Positions 38,098 to 50,168 of a stretch of DNA of 64,000 nt are shown here, piece after piece (within the stretch, counting starts at the first letter, position 1; each line of letters starts with the position of its first letter). The translations under genes were made by a program, and so were the position numbers. The notes under the pieces were generated by a model that worked only from the letters and a program-made list of their open reading frames with translations, made no database searches and was not told the origin of the DNA. The stretch covers positions 52,374,984 to 52,438,983 of the forward strand of contig CM071570.1 of assembly GCA_036426205.1 (NCBI GenBank). The letters run 5' to 3'. This DNA comes from Ascaphus truei. Taxonomy: Eukaryota > Chordata > Amphibia > Anura > Ascaphidae.

Positions 38098-38767
38098 CAG
38101 ATGTAGCCAGCTTTATCTCCAACCTGCCCCAGCGCATGTGCTGGTGAACCGCAGACCAAACATGGAGTGTTCACAGCAAAATGCAGAGCAGGGGGGAATT
38201 GCCCTCCAGGATTAACACAGCGGGGGTCTCTGCTTGGGACTCCCGCTGTGTTAATCCTACCGGGCCACATCGGTCTGCAAGAGCTGTGCAGTGAGAGCAG
38301 ACAACGGCGGTCCTTCTCTCTGCGCATCTCTAACAGGCGATCGCGCTGCTCTTGTTTTATTTTAGTTACATAGTATTGAAGCAGGGGGTCTCCGAACCTG
38401 AACCGCGTTCATTTCATCCCCGGGGACCCTTTAATTCCAGAGTTACAGGCCCCAGTGTGGGGTGCCGGTATGTCCTGTACATCTAAATGTCCCAGTCACG
38501 TAACGTAGGAGAATTAAATGTGCAGGCCTGTTAGAGATGCGCAGAGAGAGGGAGCGCTTCTTTCTGCTCTCACTGCGCAGCTCTTGCAGACTGATGTGGC
38601 CCAGTAGGATTAACACAATGGGAATCCCATTCTGAAGCAGGGACCCCCGCTTTGTTAATCCTGATGGGCAATTAGTCTGGCCGCAGGGAATCCGTGAGCA
38701 GTCAGTGCTCAGGCAGCTTTCAACTGTGTTTCCTGGAGGAATACTCGACCATATCTGGCTACATCTG
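38098..38767. mobile_element. Tc/mariner-like foldback MITE, CAGATGYAGCC family
   Basis: The ends CAGATGTAGCCAG and CTGGCTACATCTG are flanked by TA (38096-38097, 38768-38769). Internally GGATTAACACAGCGGGGGTC and its complement form palindromes. The GGGGTCTCCG..CTGAAC core is also present. The copies at 61186 and, in part, 58172 belong to the same family. Confidence 0.65.
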
Positions 38768-38840
38768 TAATTACACAATGTAAGGGAAATAGCCCAATTT
38801 CAGAGTTTGTTACAGAATTATAACCCTGTATAAACCTAAC

Positions 38841-39089
38841 TAGAGATGTGTGAACGTATTCAAATATACTTTGCAAATTCTATTGTGTTCTTATTCTTAA
38901 TTCCATGTTTTTATGACTTTTGGCAACAGTTTAATAAAATGACACTATATAAAGGACCATGGGACCTGATGCCCATTTGCTACTGTGTTGCAATTTGCAG
39001 TGTACTGGTAATGCTTGCCGAATTATTTGCGAAAGTAGCAGTTTTTAGTACGAAAAAAAGGCAAATTCTGCCTTTTTTGCACATCTCTA
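38841..39089. mobile_element. hAT-type MITE, TAGAGATGTG ends
   Basis: The inverted ends TAGAGATGTGTGAAC and TTGCACATCTCTA are flanked by the 8-base duplications aacctaac and atcctaac (one mismatch). It is AT-rich without an ORF. Loose relatives of its end occur near 30860, 44182 and 55127. Confidence 0.65.
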
Positions 39090-40400
39090 ATCCTAACTCA
39101 TGCATGGGTGTTTGCTGCTCTCTGGTGGTTACAATGGGAATGTCACGTACCCTAGAAAGTTACAATTATTATTAGGTTTATTTAGAAAACACTATCATAT
39201 TCTGCAGCGTGGTACCATGGGGGAATACAGTTATATAAATGACATAATCAGAATGACAGACCAAACGAGGACAAACAAGTGCAAACTGATACAAAAGGTA
39301 ATGAGTACCATGCTTGTGAGAGCTGATAATCTAGAGGGAGAAAGAGGTAAAGTTGAAAGAAATGGTTATGTGGCTGCTTCTTGAGTATGCCTCAGGATGT
39401 AGTTTGGTCCAGTGACACAGCTGTTCCCAATTGGGTTAGGGGGTATACATACAATAAACAACAAAAAGCGTTAATATTGCACAAAAATACCTATATACTA
39501 GGTTAAAATACAACATTAACACGCATTAATAAAAAAACAACCAATTAGTAGGTAAATGCCAAAAAGTCAATCATGGGCGGGTGCTTCCTCTTCAAGAGTA
39601 TTCCCATCTTATATATAGTAGACAGAGGTAGAAAGAGCTCCCTATTATGTCGCACTGAAGAGGCACCCCTGTCAGATTTAAAATTAATTTTATTAACACA
39701 TTAAATTCAAATATATATATAGTGAAGTAGACAAAATAATGAACCAAAAATGATTAAAATAAATTAAAAATGCAGAGACGTCGGTGTGCTAAATCTGAAC
39801 GCTGATATTGGTAATGAAATTAGCTATTAACTTTGTTGTGAACCACAATTATACTATTGAATTAATTGTGATGATAGCTATTTCAAAGTAACCTTAAGAC
39901 GTCAGATAACCGATTGATCCTAAATGCACCATGAAACCCTCTTCTGTGGAAGGGTATGGTGTTATATGAGAGTGCTTTGCTCTGTAGTGAGAGTAGAGAC
40001 CTTGTATACCTACTGTATGTTAGTGGTTGTATGTGGGGTGCTTGATGTGTGGTGGACTGGTAATCCTAATGGTAATGTTCAGACATAAGCTCTGTTTCAG
40101 CAATGTACATTTTCCACGCCCCTGTACACATACAATATATCACCAGACCGACAGGTGCAGGAATTACTGAGCCTGTAGGTCTGTTCTGGGGATCCACTTG
40201 GCATACACTGACAAAACACTCCTATGAGTGGAGTTTAAGTCAAAAGGCTCTTAAAATCCATTATAATAGGAATAGCCCAATGAGGTACATAATGTCATAT
40301 CAAATAGGATCAGAGTCAGAGCGTTCTGCTTGTAAAGGCTCCGAAACGCTCTGACAGGAAATCGCACCCGACATCTCCGATTAACCTGCGCACCAGGGAG
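39090..40400. other. Unclassified AT-rich sequence
   Basis: No gene, terminal repeats or named family were recognised. Confidence 0.5.
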
Positions 40401-40409
40401 TGACGCTAG

Positions 40410-40460
40410 ACATACCCAACATATGTTTCACCTGATAGGCTTCATCGGGGGCGGTTTTGG
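40410..40460 (-). ncRNA. Hammerhead-ribozyme-like motif 7
   Basis: On the minus strand: CCC, CGATGAAG, stem CCT/AGG with loop ATC, TGAAACATATGTT, GGG. The first box has one change (CCGATGA). The outer CCC/GGG can form stem I around a GUU site, giving the complete plan of a type I hammerhead. Confidence 0.45.
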
Positions 40461-40659
40461 AATGATCCTGCCAGGTTTTTATATGTAATGGTCGCTATGG
40501 ATACCGAGTGATGCTGACTGCTGATTGGTCTGTACAAGAGTGCACTAACGTCATTGACGAATCACTAACCTTGCTGGCAATCACGTGTTTTGAGGTAACC
40601 AACCGAAGTACACAACACAGCTGCAATTGACAGTGATGCGCAATTATGACGCGACTTCT

Positions 40660-40710
40660 CCAAAACCGGCCCCGATGAAGCTTTGTTTTTTAAACGCATT
40701 GGGGTCTTTT
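40660..40710 (+). ncRNA. Hammerhead-like motif 8, inverted partner of motif 7
   Basis: CCGGCCCCGATGAAG, an unpaired T-rich stretch, AAACGCATT, then GGGG. It shares TCCAAAACCG and CCCCGATGAAG with motif 7 on the opposite strand. The GAAAC box is TAAAC here. Stem I (CCCC/GGGG) remains. Confidence 0.35.
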
Positions 40711-40724
40711 TTTTATATGTAGAA

Positions 40725-40905
40725 GTTTTTTTTGTATACGTATTGGTTTTTTTTGGATGAATTTGGGGGGTTTGTATATATTTTAGCGGTTTGTATATAT
40801 TTGGGGGGGTTGTCTATATTTGGGGGGTAGGGGAGGTTGTATATATTTTGGGGTGTGTTTTTTTTTATATGTATTTGGGGGTGGGAAGTTTTTTGCATTG
40901 GGGGT
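40725..40905. repeat. G/T-rich tandem repeat
   Basis: Units like TTTGTATATATTTGGGGGG repeat with variation. Runs of four to seven G on one strand could form G-quadruplexes. Confidence 0.7.
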
Positions 40906-41479
40906 GTTTTTATTTTGGTATTTATTGTGTGAGGGGGGAGGGAGTGAGTGAGAGTGGGGTAATTGATGGAGGAGGGAGAGTGCGAGGTGAGACGAAGGGG
41001 AGAGAATTACATGGGAAGAAGGAGGGAACTAGAGGGGGCCCGCGAGGTGCGATATGGGGCGGGGGGGGGGGGGGGTGCTCATGAGGTGTGAAATGTACAA
41101 ACTTTTCATTAAAATGTATTCAATATTAATGGAAAATAAAATATTTCTTAAATTGAGTTTTGGGAACAACTCACCCACACACACCCACACCTGTCAGGGT
41201 GGTCACCTCAGTGCAAACTCCCCCCCCCCCCCCCTACCTGCAAGGAGATGTCCTCGCTGTATACACACCCCCTGCAAGGGGTCAACCTCACTGCACACCC
41301 CTCCTGCAAGGGGGCCAGGGAGGCTGGGGGAGGGGGGGGGCGCCTGCTGAGAGATGGGGAGTTGCGAGGGAAAGGGCTGCTATACACACGCGGCGATGTT
41401 TATATGTACAGTCACAATCATGCTTTATTATTGTGCTTAATGTGAGAGGGGTACCTTACTGTCATTCATACATTTTAAT

Positions 41480-41830
41480 ATAATACAAGTATTTCTATGA
41501 GGAGAGGCTAGCTAAATTCGATTTATTCACATTAGAAGAGGTGTAAAATAGAGGAGATACGATAAATAGGTAAACTTTGGACGGATGTTGATCCAGGGAG
41601 AAATCCGATTGCCAATTCTTGGAGTCAGGAAGGAATTTATTTTTCCCTTTATGAGAGATCATTGGATAATGTGTCACTGGGGTTTTTTGTTTGCGTTCCT
41701 CTGGGTCAATATACTGTAAGTACTGATATAGGATAAAGTATCTCGTCTAAATTTGGCATAGATTGAACTTGATGTATGCATGTCTTTTTCAACCTCATCT
41801 ACTATGTAACTATGAGACTCATTAGGCTCT
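41480..41830 (+). mobile_element. LINE 3' end remnant, copy 1
   Basis: It reads YEERLAKFDLFTLEEV, a stop, then NRGDTINR, the C-terminal RLREL.LFSLE..R.RGD block of CR1/RTE-type LINE proteins. The 3' UTR (TTGATCCAGGGAGAAATCCG.., GGAAGGAATTTATTTTTCCC) ends CTACTATGTAACTATGAG. A second copy lies at 55836. Confidence 0.55.
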
Positions 41831-41879
41831 ACAAATCAGGATTTGCGATTGGATCTATAAATATTCATGGCTACCTCCT

Positions 41880-42420
41880 TAGGGCACACCCCTGATGAAG
41901 TCAGTGCATCAGCTAACAAAACATTGGGCTTGCGGGTCACCTGTGAGAGGATTCCTTTGGCTGGGGCTGTTTGGAGGCAGAAAGAAGCATGCAGTTTCAT
42001 TTCTACTGGTGGCAAAATTAAGAGCTGTATTGTGGGGAGAATAACCGTGGGATCTGGTTATATGCTTATGGGCTACTTGCCCCTACTAACATTGTTGGGC
42101 TCCTGAACCTTCTGGTTTGTGAACAAAGTCAAACAATACACTGTGCTTTTCCCGGATCAGCTCATTCTGGCCTCCCTGCAGTGCATCTGAGGGGCTTAGC
42201 TGACGGGTTAATGTGTACACCTTCCAGGATCATCTACCTTTGCTGGGAGATTGGTGAGATTGTTCCTTTATATGCATTTGTATACATTGTATTTTATTAT
42301 ATGCTCATTGCCTCCTATGTCATATTTGTCATTTCAATGTTATAGGTACTTTGCTTTCCCTGGTTTTTATTAAAGTTGCCCATATTGACATTTACTATCA
42401 GAGGTTTGCACTCTTTTTTC
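41880..42420 (+). mobile_element. PLE-type 3' end with hammerhead-like motif 9
   Basis: Motif 9 (41888-41930) reads CCCCTGATGAAG..., then AAAACATT and GGG; GAAAC has become AAAAC. It is followed by about 200 bases of mixed composition, then AT-rich sequence and the tail TTTGCACTC with a T-run. This order matches the sequence after motif 1, so I assign it to a PLE-derived 3' end by analogy. Confidence 0.35.
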
Positions 42421-42606
42421 TTTTTCTTTTTTGTTCACATATGGATTAGGTTTATCCTCATCAGAGCAGCACCCCTATTTAGTACATGCCCCCCCCCCCC
42501 TCCCCGATCACAACATATTTTTGTTTTACTTATTTGATTGGACACTTTATCATGTTTTTTATTATTTCTATATATTCAATTTAGTGCTGGTTCTCTTTTT
42601 TCTTTT

Positions 42607-42640
42607 CACTACATACATACATACATACATACATACATAG
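42607..42640. repeat. (ACAT)n microsatellite
   Basis: Eight to nine copies of the tetranucleotide. Confidence 0.9.
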
Positions 42641-42959
42641 AGAAAGAGAGTGCGCTCTCTTTCTCTTTGTTCATTTAGTTACCCCTAGATTTGGTTTATC
42701 TTTGCTGAGAGCTGCGGAACTACCATTGAGAATTGTACATCCTGATTGTTCTATTTTTTTTCCCCACAAGGATCACTGCAGGCCTGCTTTAAATATTTTT
42801 TTCACATTTCTCACTATTTTTCTAATGGTTTTATTCTCTCTGTCACTCATGCGAATATTTTTGCATTTCACTATATTCTATGATCACTCATTAAAATTGT
42901 GTTTTATATTATCTTCTATTTTTCACATTGTTGTTTCAATTACATTAGTGATCATCATT

Positions 42960-43090
42960 TACTAGCTCAAAGAGAAAGTACACCACATGCACGAAACCCG
43001 TCAGAGGCTTCTTCCCTGACTTGTTTTTAAACTATGCTGCTCTACGTTCAATAAAATTTGTGTTTTTGATACTATAACCAGCGTCAGCAA
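42960..43090 (+). ncRNA. Degenerate hammerhead-like motif 10 and tail
   Basis: CAAAGAGAAAG, imperfect stem GTACACC/GCAC, then GAAACCCGTC. The downstream TTCAATAAAATTTGTGTTTT looks like a 3' end. The first box is drifted. Confidence 0.25.
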
Positions 43091-43099
43091 TATTTCCTG

Positions 43100-44179
43100 T
43101 ATTTGGAACGCATCACTCGGCGTCTGACACGCAGTGCACCGCCATCACCCCTCCCACGCTAGGAGGAAGTCTACATTGTGTTTTTTTCGGGCTGAGAGCA
43201 CGCAGGACCCAGGATTTCATGGATGGAGGTCGTGAGTGCAGCCATGGGAGAGATTCAGGTCTAGCTCTAGGGGTTATGGACTTTTAGATTTATCGGTTTG
43301 GGGTCCATTCTCTGGATATCCTTACATACTAAGACGTCTAAATTACCAATTGTATACCCCATTCTGTGAGCAGCAATGACCTATCTTTGAATATATATAT
43401 TATACCTGGACTTGTCAGATGTTTTTATGGATAAGAAGATTACAATTGTGATGCATGCTTTTGAGGTCTCTTAGAGCATTGGACTAGGAGATTTATCTCC
43501 GCTTTCTCTGTTATATATGTGTTTATGCTGTATAGATTAGAGAGAGAGATAAACATATCTGTGTTTATTAGATAAATAAAGCATATTAATATTTGTTTCA
43601 GCCATAGACATCTATACACATGTATAATTTATTAGTATAACTAAATATTTTGCTCATTATTGTGTGCATGTTAAAATACTTTTATTATAAATGAGTAATA
43701 TGTTTTGTTTTTATACAGTATATACGTTTTAATTGAATGTTAACACTAATTAACCACTCACATTGCAGGTGATTTGCAAGTTTCTTCTGTTTCACTGAAA
43801 CTGATTCACTACACAGGCTAATGATTATGATTGCTTGCGGTCACACTACATTCCGGCAATCAATTAAAGGTAAGATTGCAAGTATAAAAGTGCAAGGTAA
43901 ATTAGGGACAACTGCAGTGAATAGGCTATTTAAGTAAAAAGCATGTGCCAGTATGTACAGTACTGTATGTGTGGATGCTAAGAAGTAGTTTAAGTAAATA
44001 GCCCCTAACTCAGAGGACTTGGTAGGTCATTTACCAAACTCTTGCACCTGCAAAACTGAGGCAAAAAATGATGGTCCAGATTTATGAAAGAAACAAAATG
44101 ATAACTATTTTATTTGGTGGATATAGTGCACTTTTTTGTTCCCGTTTTGCAGCCAGGAGACCAATACATTTCATACTTG
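43100..44179. other. Unclassified sequence
   Basis: It is AT-rich. Short matches to the GCAAAACTG.GGCAAA MITE fragment occur near 44040. No gene was seen. Confidence 0.5.
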
Positions 44180-45277
44180 TGTAGAGATGTGTTAGTTTGC
44201 TTTCTTTTCGCTGCAGCGCATCTCCAGAGGGAGTGTTGGGAGGTTCTGTGGCGGCCCGGCAGCATAGGGCGCCGCTATGTTGTTGCGCTATAGTAAGGGG
44301 CACGGTCAGAGCAGAGAGAGGTTGCGCATGCGCAGTGCAAGCGCGCGAACGGCTGGCCAATAAGATAGAGGCTCAGCCAGTAACTACAACTCCCAGGAGC
44401 CTTAGCAAAATCACCTGACGCCAGGGAGCGAATGGGAGGGCCAGATTCGCGGGAAGGAGGAAAGGGAAGCGTGGGGGAGAGACCACGCTAGTCAGAGGGC
44501 ACCGGTGGAGCAAGGGAAGAGGTAGTGTGGGTGCAGGGGGTCAGTGACCCACCTGCATAGGTTAGATCTTCCCCGTAGGCCCCAGGATATTCCCTGAGTC
44601 ACAGTAGAGTGTGGTGCTGCAGGGACGCCCTGTAGTGATAGCTACAACAGACATTACTGTATAGCAGATAGGGACAAGTGTGCGGAGCTGAGGTTGCTGC
44701 TAGTCGTCTGGGACCAGGCTGCCGAGCCTCGGGAAATCGGAGAGACTGCGCTGGATCGGCGGATCCTTTTTGAAGTTGTTACCGGTCACCATAGTGACCG
44801 GAAGGTATTTACTAAAGTGCACCAACCCCTGGTCAACAGGCGCTGATCCCACCTTAGGGAACACTCTTTGGGGACACTAAGTGGAGTGGCCAAAGGACTG
44901 AGCCTATATACATAGTTACCTTTACATGGACACGGTGTGGGGGCACGCGGTGACGGGACAGTGACATTTCTCCTTATGAGAGTGGCTGAGCCACTAGTGT
45001 TATAGGTTAAGTTACTTAATGTGTTATATGTGTTCTTGCCATGATTATGCAATAAAGGTTTATCCATACGTTACAGTAAACAGTTCCAATCATATGTGTG
45101 TTGCTATTGTTCTTACCCAGGAGAATCTTACGCAATGGGAATCCTGGGTAAGTGGAGGCGCTGCCAATAAGATAACTCTTACCCCAGGCTCCCAGTTAGC
45201 GGAGGCCCAGATCTCCTTGAGCCAACAGGTGTGTGCAGTACCCGTAGGCACTCTAGAGTGTAGGAAAGAGGGCTACA
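44180..45277 (+). mobile_element. 5' LTR, gypsy-like family, copy D
   Basis: The right end GGGCTACA is followed by a primer-binding-site-like TGGAGGTGCTGCTGAGAT (45280-45297), which fixes LTR polarity. The reverse complement carries the family block found in copies A, B, C and E. AATAAA at 45051-45056 gives the R/U5 boundary. One TGCGCATGCGC (44324-44334) lies in U3. The left end (TGTAGAG at 44180) is a guess, since no 3' LTR remains for comparison. Confidence 0.7.
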
Positions 45278-45632
45278 TTTGGAGGTGCTGCTGAGATCTC
45301 AGACCTGGGGTGCCCTATATTTTTTTTCTCGCAATTCTGCTTCTATTTTTCGCCATATTTGTGCCCTCGCAGCCCGAGGTGCGCAAGTGGGCCCAGCGGC
45401 ATCAGATCCCCCTGGCCTGCGCCATTGCCATTGGACATGTCCCTGCCGCCACCTCCTTGGGCACGGTGACTGATCAAGTAAGGAAACTTCCATTCCTGGA
45501 CACTGCCTGAGTGGTAGACCATTATTATGACAGGGAACAGAACTGGCGTAAAATACTATTCGTTACAGACCGGGACATATGACCTGAAGCCATTCCCTCC
45601 ATACTAATCCTGCCCGAACATCCAGACATTCA

Positions 45633-46724
45633 TTGCTCGCTAGTGCAGGTGGGCATAGCCGAACCCCTGGCTGCGTCCACGCCCCAGAAGGAGTACCCTG
45701 GCCGTCAAGCACGGCAACGACCAATCCCTTCCGTACCCCCGGGAGCAGTATGAAACCTCGGTGGCCCGCTGCAATGGGCCTAGGCGCTTCTTTCACCCCC
45801 TCCACCATTCGGCCTTCGCTAAGTAGAAGCAGTATGTCTAGACTTGATGCATATGCCCCTGCCGGGAATAGCATGCCTGATAATGTGTCCCTTCCTGTGC
45901 TAGCAGAGGCCATACATCAATCCACACAGTCACATCAATATCGGAAGTTAAAGGCGTTTTCTGGAGACAAGCGAACCCCTCTAGGAGTAGTCAGCTTTGA
46001 AGAATGGTTGAATCATGCTGAACAGGTACTCCCTGAATGGTCCTGCACTGATGCCGTACGGAGGCAGCGCATAATCGAATGCCTGCGACCCCCAGCTTCC
46101 CACATGGTGCACTGTTACTGGGACGACCACCCTGATGCCGATACAGCCGGCATCATCCACGCCCTCACCAAAGCCTATGGGATTCCAGTGGATGCGTTTG
46201 CCCTGATGGCCAAGTTTCACGCCCTGACTCAGAAAGAGGGAGAGATGGTGTCTGATTTCCTTAGGCATCTACACTTGGATCTTTGGACCCTGGTGAGGAG
46301 GAAGGTAGTGTAAAATGCGGATGCAGACGGCCTGCGTACCACGCAACTGTTGAGGGGACTTCTTCCACTACATCTGGTGTCCGTAAGAGTCAGCGGGTGT
46401 CTGGTGCCGGGACAAGCCCTGACGTTTGATGACCTGCTGGACCGGGTGCAGGCCTATGAGACTGTGCTGTTGGGGCGTGACTTGACTTCGGGGAAGAAGA
46501 TGGGAGTGCTCGCCAAAGAAGCTAAGAAGCCAGAGGCTAAAGTTGAGCTGGCGGGGCAGGTGAACCCAGAGAAGGAGGACTTTGAGGAACCTACGGCTGC
46601 TCGGGGACGCACCGCTTCGGGGCGAACGTCCCCGACCTCCCGAGATAGTCCCTCCCGCAGTCACCTCCAGTGTTACGCCTGCGGCAAAATGGGGCACATC
46701 CGAGCGTACTGTCCCTCGCAGTGA
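45633..46724 (+). pseudogene. gag: Gag of a Ty3/gypsy-like LTR element
   Basis: The ORF codes a capsid-like region with the W-rich helices around FEEWLNHAEQVLPEW, RRQRIIECLRPPA and FHALTQKEGEMVSDFLRHLH. It ends in a single zinc knuckle CYACGKMGHIRAYC (C-X2-C-X4-H-X4-C). An in-frame TAA at 46311-46313 interrupts it; the frame continues after that. It ends at TGA 46722-46724. Gag proteins of this type resemble the PNMA-related domesticated genes, but the LTR beside it shows this is an element copy. Confidence 0.8.
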
Positions 46725-47414
46725 AGAACGGCGTCCCGACCGGCCAAGTCTATTCTGTGTACTCCTCAAGCCAGTGAAGTGGCGGGCCAATCCCCGACGA
46801 ACAGCCGAATTGAACCGGCGGCCATCATCAAGGTGGTTATTGAAGGTATCTATTCCTCCGCGCTAATGGATACTGGGTCCCAAGTAACCATAGTGTATCA
46901 ACCCTTCTACGATCAGCATCTGCATCGGTTGCCGCTACTACCCGCAGACTCCCTGAGGTTGAGAGGGCTAAGCCACGAAGACTACCCTATTGATGGAGTG
47001 GTGAAAGTACACCTAGATATTCCCCAGTTGAACACCGGCAAGCATCACCCCATGGAGGTGGAAGCGCTAGTGTGCCCGGAGCCCCAGGATCATCCCAGTG
47101 CCCCTATAATCATGGGGACCAATACGGACATCGTACAAGCTGTGATCCGCATGTACCTGCAGGAAGCGGGTGAACTACCGTTGGTGGCTCTAGCTGCATG
47201 TCCAGCATTACAAGAGGCTTGCGGTAGGATTGCGACCGAAGAGGAACATGGAATGTTGTATAATCAAGAGCGTGGGCTGACAGAGATTCCTCCCGGGGAA
47301 GGAAGAATGATGGCCGCCACATGCCATTATCCCACCAGACGTCCGGAGGACCGACTATTCTCATTGGAGAGCACGGTACTTGATGACCAGCGACACGGCT
47401 ACAAATATCTGTAA
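46725..47414 (+). pseudogene. pro: Retroviral-type aspartic protease region, truncated pol
   Basis: The frame is the same as gag, beginning after the TGA. A protease core contains SALMDTGSQVT, the catalytic DTG, followed by the LRLRGLS and GT-(N/D) segments (PIIMGTNTDIV) of the fold. The reading ends at 47414 without reverse transcriptase, so the rest of pol, integrase and the 3' LTR are absent. AT-rich sequence without retroelement features follows. Confidence 0.75.
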
Positions 47415-47996
47415 TTATGTTTTTTATGTTTAATTTCGTATTGTTCCGTTTCCACACTGAAATGTGATTCCTAAGACAATCATAAAGCAGTATTAAATAT
47501 GTACCACTTCTGCTTTACCAGCTGCTTCTATCAAAACATTTAAGACTAAAAAAGGTTAGCTGATTAATTTTGTCTAAATTGATAAATCACATCTAGCTTT
47601 AAGTACACTGAATTACCTGGTTTAGGTCACTTTGTGAAGCTTCATAATTCAGACCCTATGATTGCATTACATTCTTCTACATCCTGTAGGTTCTTTATAC
47701 AATCATCAGTTGCTGTTCTCAAGAGGCCAATATGCAAAACTGTTGTTTGTGAGAAAGCTGCTGAAAGTGCTGATGTAATCTAACTAACAGAACAGTACTA
47801 CAGTAATGTTATAATTAGATATTCACATCTCGGGTAAATTGCACAGACGCCTACAAGGAAAATCGAGAAGATGTTTAGAAAGGGCCTTTAATGCACATAC
47901 CGTATTCTTTTATCATGCAACCGATAGCCTCTTATTAATGCATTGAAGCATCTAGTTAGGTATCTAGGACCAAAATTACCAAATGGCAGTGACGTG

Positions 47997-48027
<31 letters not shown>
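47415..48027. other. AT-rich sequence without recognised features
   Basis: No ORF or repeat was recognised except an AT run just before 48028. Confidence 0.6.
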
Positions 48028-49735
48028 CTAGCTGATATACCCGGCGTTACCCGGGATGTAAATGCGTGAAATGATATGATGTAGTTGTTGTTCAAAAATT
48101 GTGAGGTGGGGTGGTGTGGGGGGAGAAGAGGTGTGTGGTGTGGGGTGGGGGGAGAAGAGGTGGGTGGTGTGGGGTGAGAAAGGTGGGGCTGGTGGTGGGG
48201 GTGGTGTGGGGGGAAAGAGGTGGTGTGGTGTGGGAAAGAGGTGGGTGTGTGTGGGAAAGAGGTGGTGTGGTAAGAGAGGTGGTGTGGGAAAGGATGGGGT
48301 GGGAAGACTGGTGGGGTGGTGTGGGGGGGAGGAAGAGGTGGGTTGTGGTGTGGTGTGTGGGTGTGGGAAGGTGGGTGTGTGGAAAGAGTGGGTGGGGTGG
48401 TGTGGGGAGGGAAAAGAAGTGGGGGGTGGTGTGGGGGGGGAAAGAGGTGGGTGGGGGGGGGGGGGGGGGGGAAAAGGTGTGTGGTGGTGCGTGAAATGGT
48501 ATGAGGTTAGTTGTTGTTCAAAAATTGTGAGGTGGGGTGGTGTGGGGGGGAGAGAGAGGGGGGTGGTTGGGGGGGGGAGAAGAGGTGGTGGTGTGTGGGG
48601 GGGAGGAAAAGTGGGGTGGTTGGGGGCGTTGGGGAGGGAAAAGAGTGGGTGGTGTGGGGGGTGGGAAGGGGGAGGGGTGTGTGGGGGGGGGGAAGGGGTG
48701 GGGTGGGGTGGGGGGGGGGAGGGGGGAAGAGGTGGTTGGTGTGGGGGTGGGAGAAACGAGGTGGGTTGGTGTGGGGGGGAAAGAGGTGGGTTGGTGTGGG
48801 GGAAAAGAGGTGTGGGGGGGGGAAATAGAGGAAAATAAGAGAAGGGGGAAATAGAGAGGGGGAGGGGGGGAAAAGAGAGTGGGATGTGGGGGATGGAAAG
48901 TAGGGGAGGGGAAAGAGGAGGTGGTAGGGGCGGAAGAGAAGAGGGAGGCGGGAAGAGGAGAAAGAGAGGGAGAGGGGGGAAAGAGAGGGGAGGGGGGGGG
49001 AGAAGGGGAGGGGGGGAGAAAGAGAGGGAGGGGGGGGGAGAAAGAGAGGGGAGGGTGGGGGGTGAGCAGGCTGTTTGTGAGGTCCCGCAGAGTGGTGGCA
49101 GGAGGGGTGGTGATAGTGTTCTGTTTCTGCTGTCTGGCGGCGGCGATGTGGGGTACGTGTGCTGATAGAGGGTGTTGTTGGGGGGGGGGCCGCATGGCTG
49201 GCCGCTCCACTTCCCGCCTCGGGACCAGGCGGGCCTAACGCTCGGAGCACGCAAGTGCCTGTGCTCCCCCTGCGGGAGCACCACGTGGCACACCAGTGGC
49301 TGTACCTCCACCTACCGTGTGCAGCCGCTGGACCCGAAGCGGGGAACCCGACTGCTAGACCCCTTCTGGCCGCCAGACCCCTCTGCTCCCCGAAACCACC
49401 CATCCCCGCCGGCAGCGTGCTCGTTTTAGAGGACCCGCGGCGGAAAGTGCAGCGTGGGGTAAGGGCGTAGCAAAGGGGCCGTAATGGTGATAGGGGGTGG
49501 CTCTGTTGTTGCAGGCCAGCGCCGGGAAGGGAGAAGGGGTGAGAGGGTGGGTGGTCAAGGGCGGCCAGCCATTGAGGAGGGCCAGAGGGGTGACAGTTGG
49601 GGGGGGGGCAAGTCCTCAGGCCAATGAGAGGTGTGCGGGGGCGGGCGGGCCAAGGGACCAATGAGATTTCCCCTAGGGACACAGGACACCCAGACAGGCA
49701 TACAGTGCTTTCACTAATATAGTATATAAGATATA
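48028..49735. mobile_element. Repeat beginning ACTAGCTGATATACCCGGCG, expanded by a G-rich minisatellite
   Basis: The left end has a CCCGGCGTTACCCGGG hairpin and the segment AAATGCGTGAAATGATATGA. The segment recurs in part at 48490 (GTGAAATGGTATGAGGTTAG), so about 430 bases are duplicated. G/GT-rich sequence of GTGGGG and GGGGAAAGAGG units runs to about 49075. It ends with a GC-rich part and ATACAGTGCTTTCACTAATA. Proline-rich minus-strand ORFs over it are artefacts. Class not established. Confidence 0.5.
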
Positions 49736-50168
49736 TATAGTATCTCAGGTGTGCCCAAAGGCATCTCTCCATATGTTGTATAGAGGGGGGTTTTGGGAAA
49801 TAATGAAGTTAGCGGTTACTCTCTCTCTCTCCCTCCCTCTCAAAATGTTGCAAATGCGGCTGAGACAGTTCCGCATATCTCTGCTCCCAGACACAAGTAA
49901 AAATAGATAAAACATTTATGGCAGCATACCACAATAATATATAAAATAGGGCATTCTCATATATTTAAGAAAATAAATGCTGTGACAAAAGACAATTCTT
50001 TAACAATGTAACTATTTTCTAGTACAGCAAAAATAAAAAATATGTTGATAATATCGCCTGGTATAGATGCTGTTATCTTTCAGATAGATAAATGGAACCA
50101 ATTTCTGCAAATACATATTCTTTTGTGTAATTAATAATTGAAATGATCACATAATTCTTTCTAATTTA

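Noticed and set aside
45310..45510. ORF following the LTR considered as a separate leader gene
   Set aside because: It lies in the gag leader between the primer-binding site and gag, is short, and has no supporting signals.
48028..49772. Long proline-rich minus-strand ORFs (up to 427 codons)
   Set aside because: They cover the G-rich minisatellite; lack of C on the plus strand removes stops on the other strand. Low-complexity Pro/Ser/His translation in overlapping frames is not a gene.
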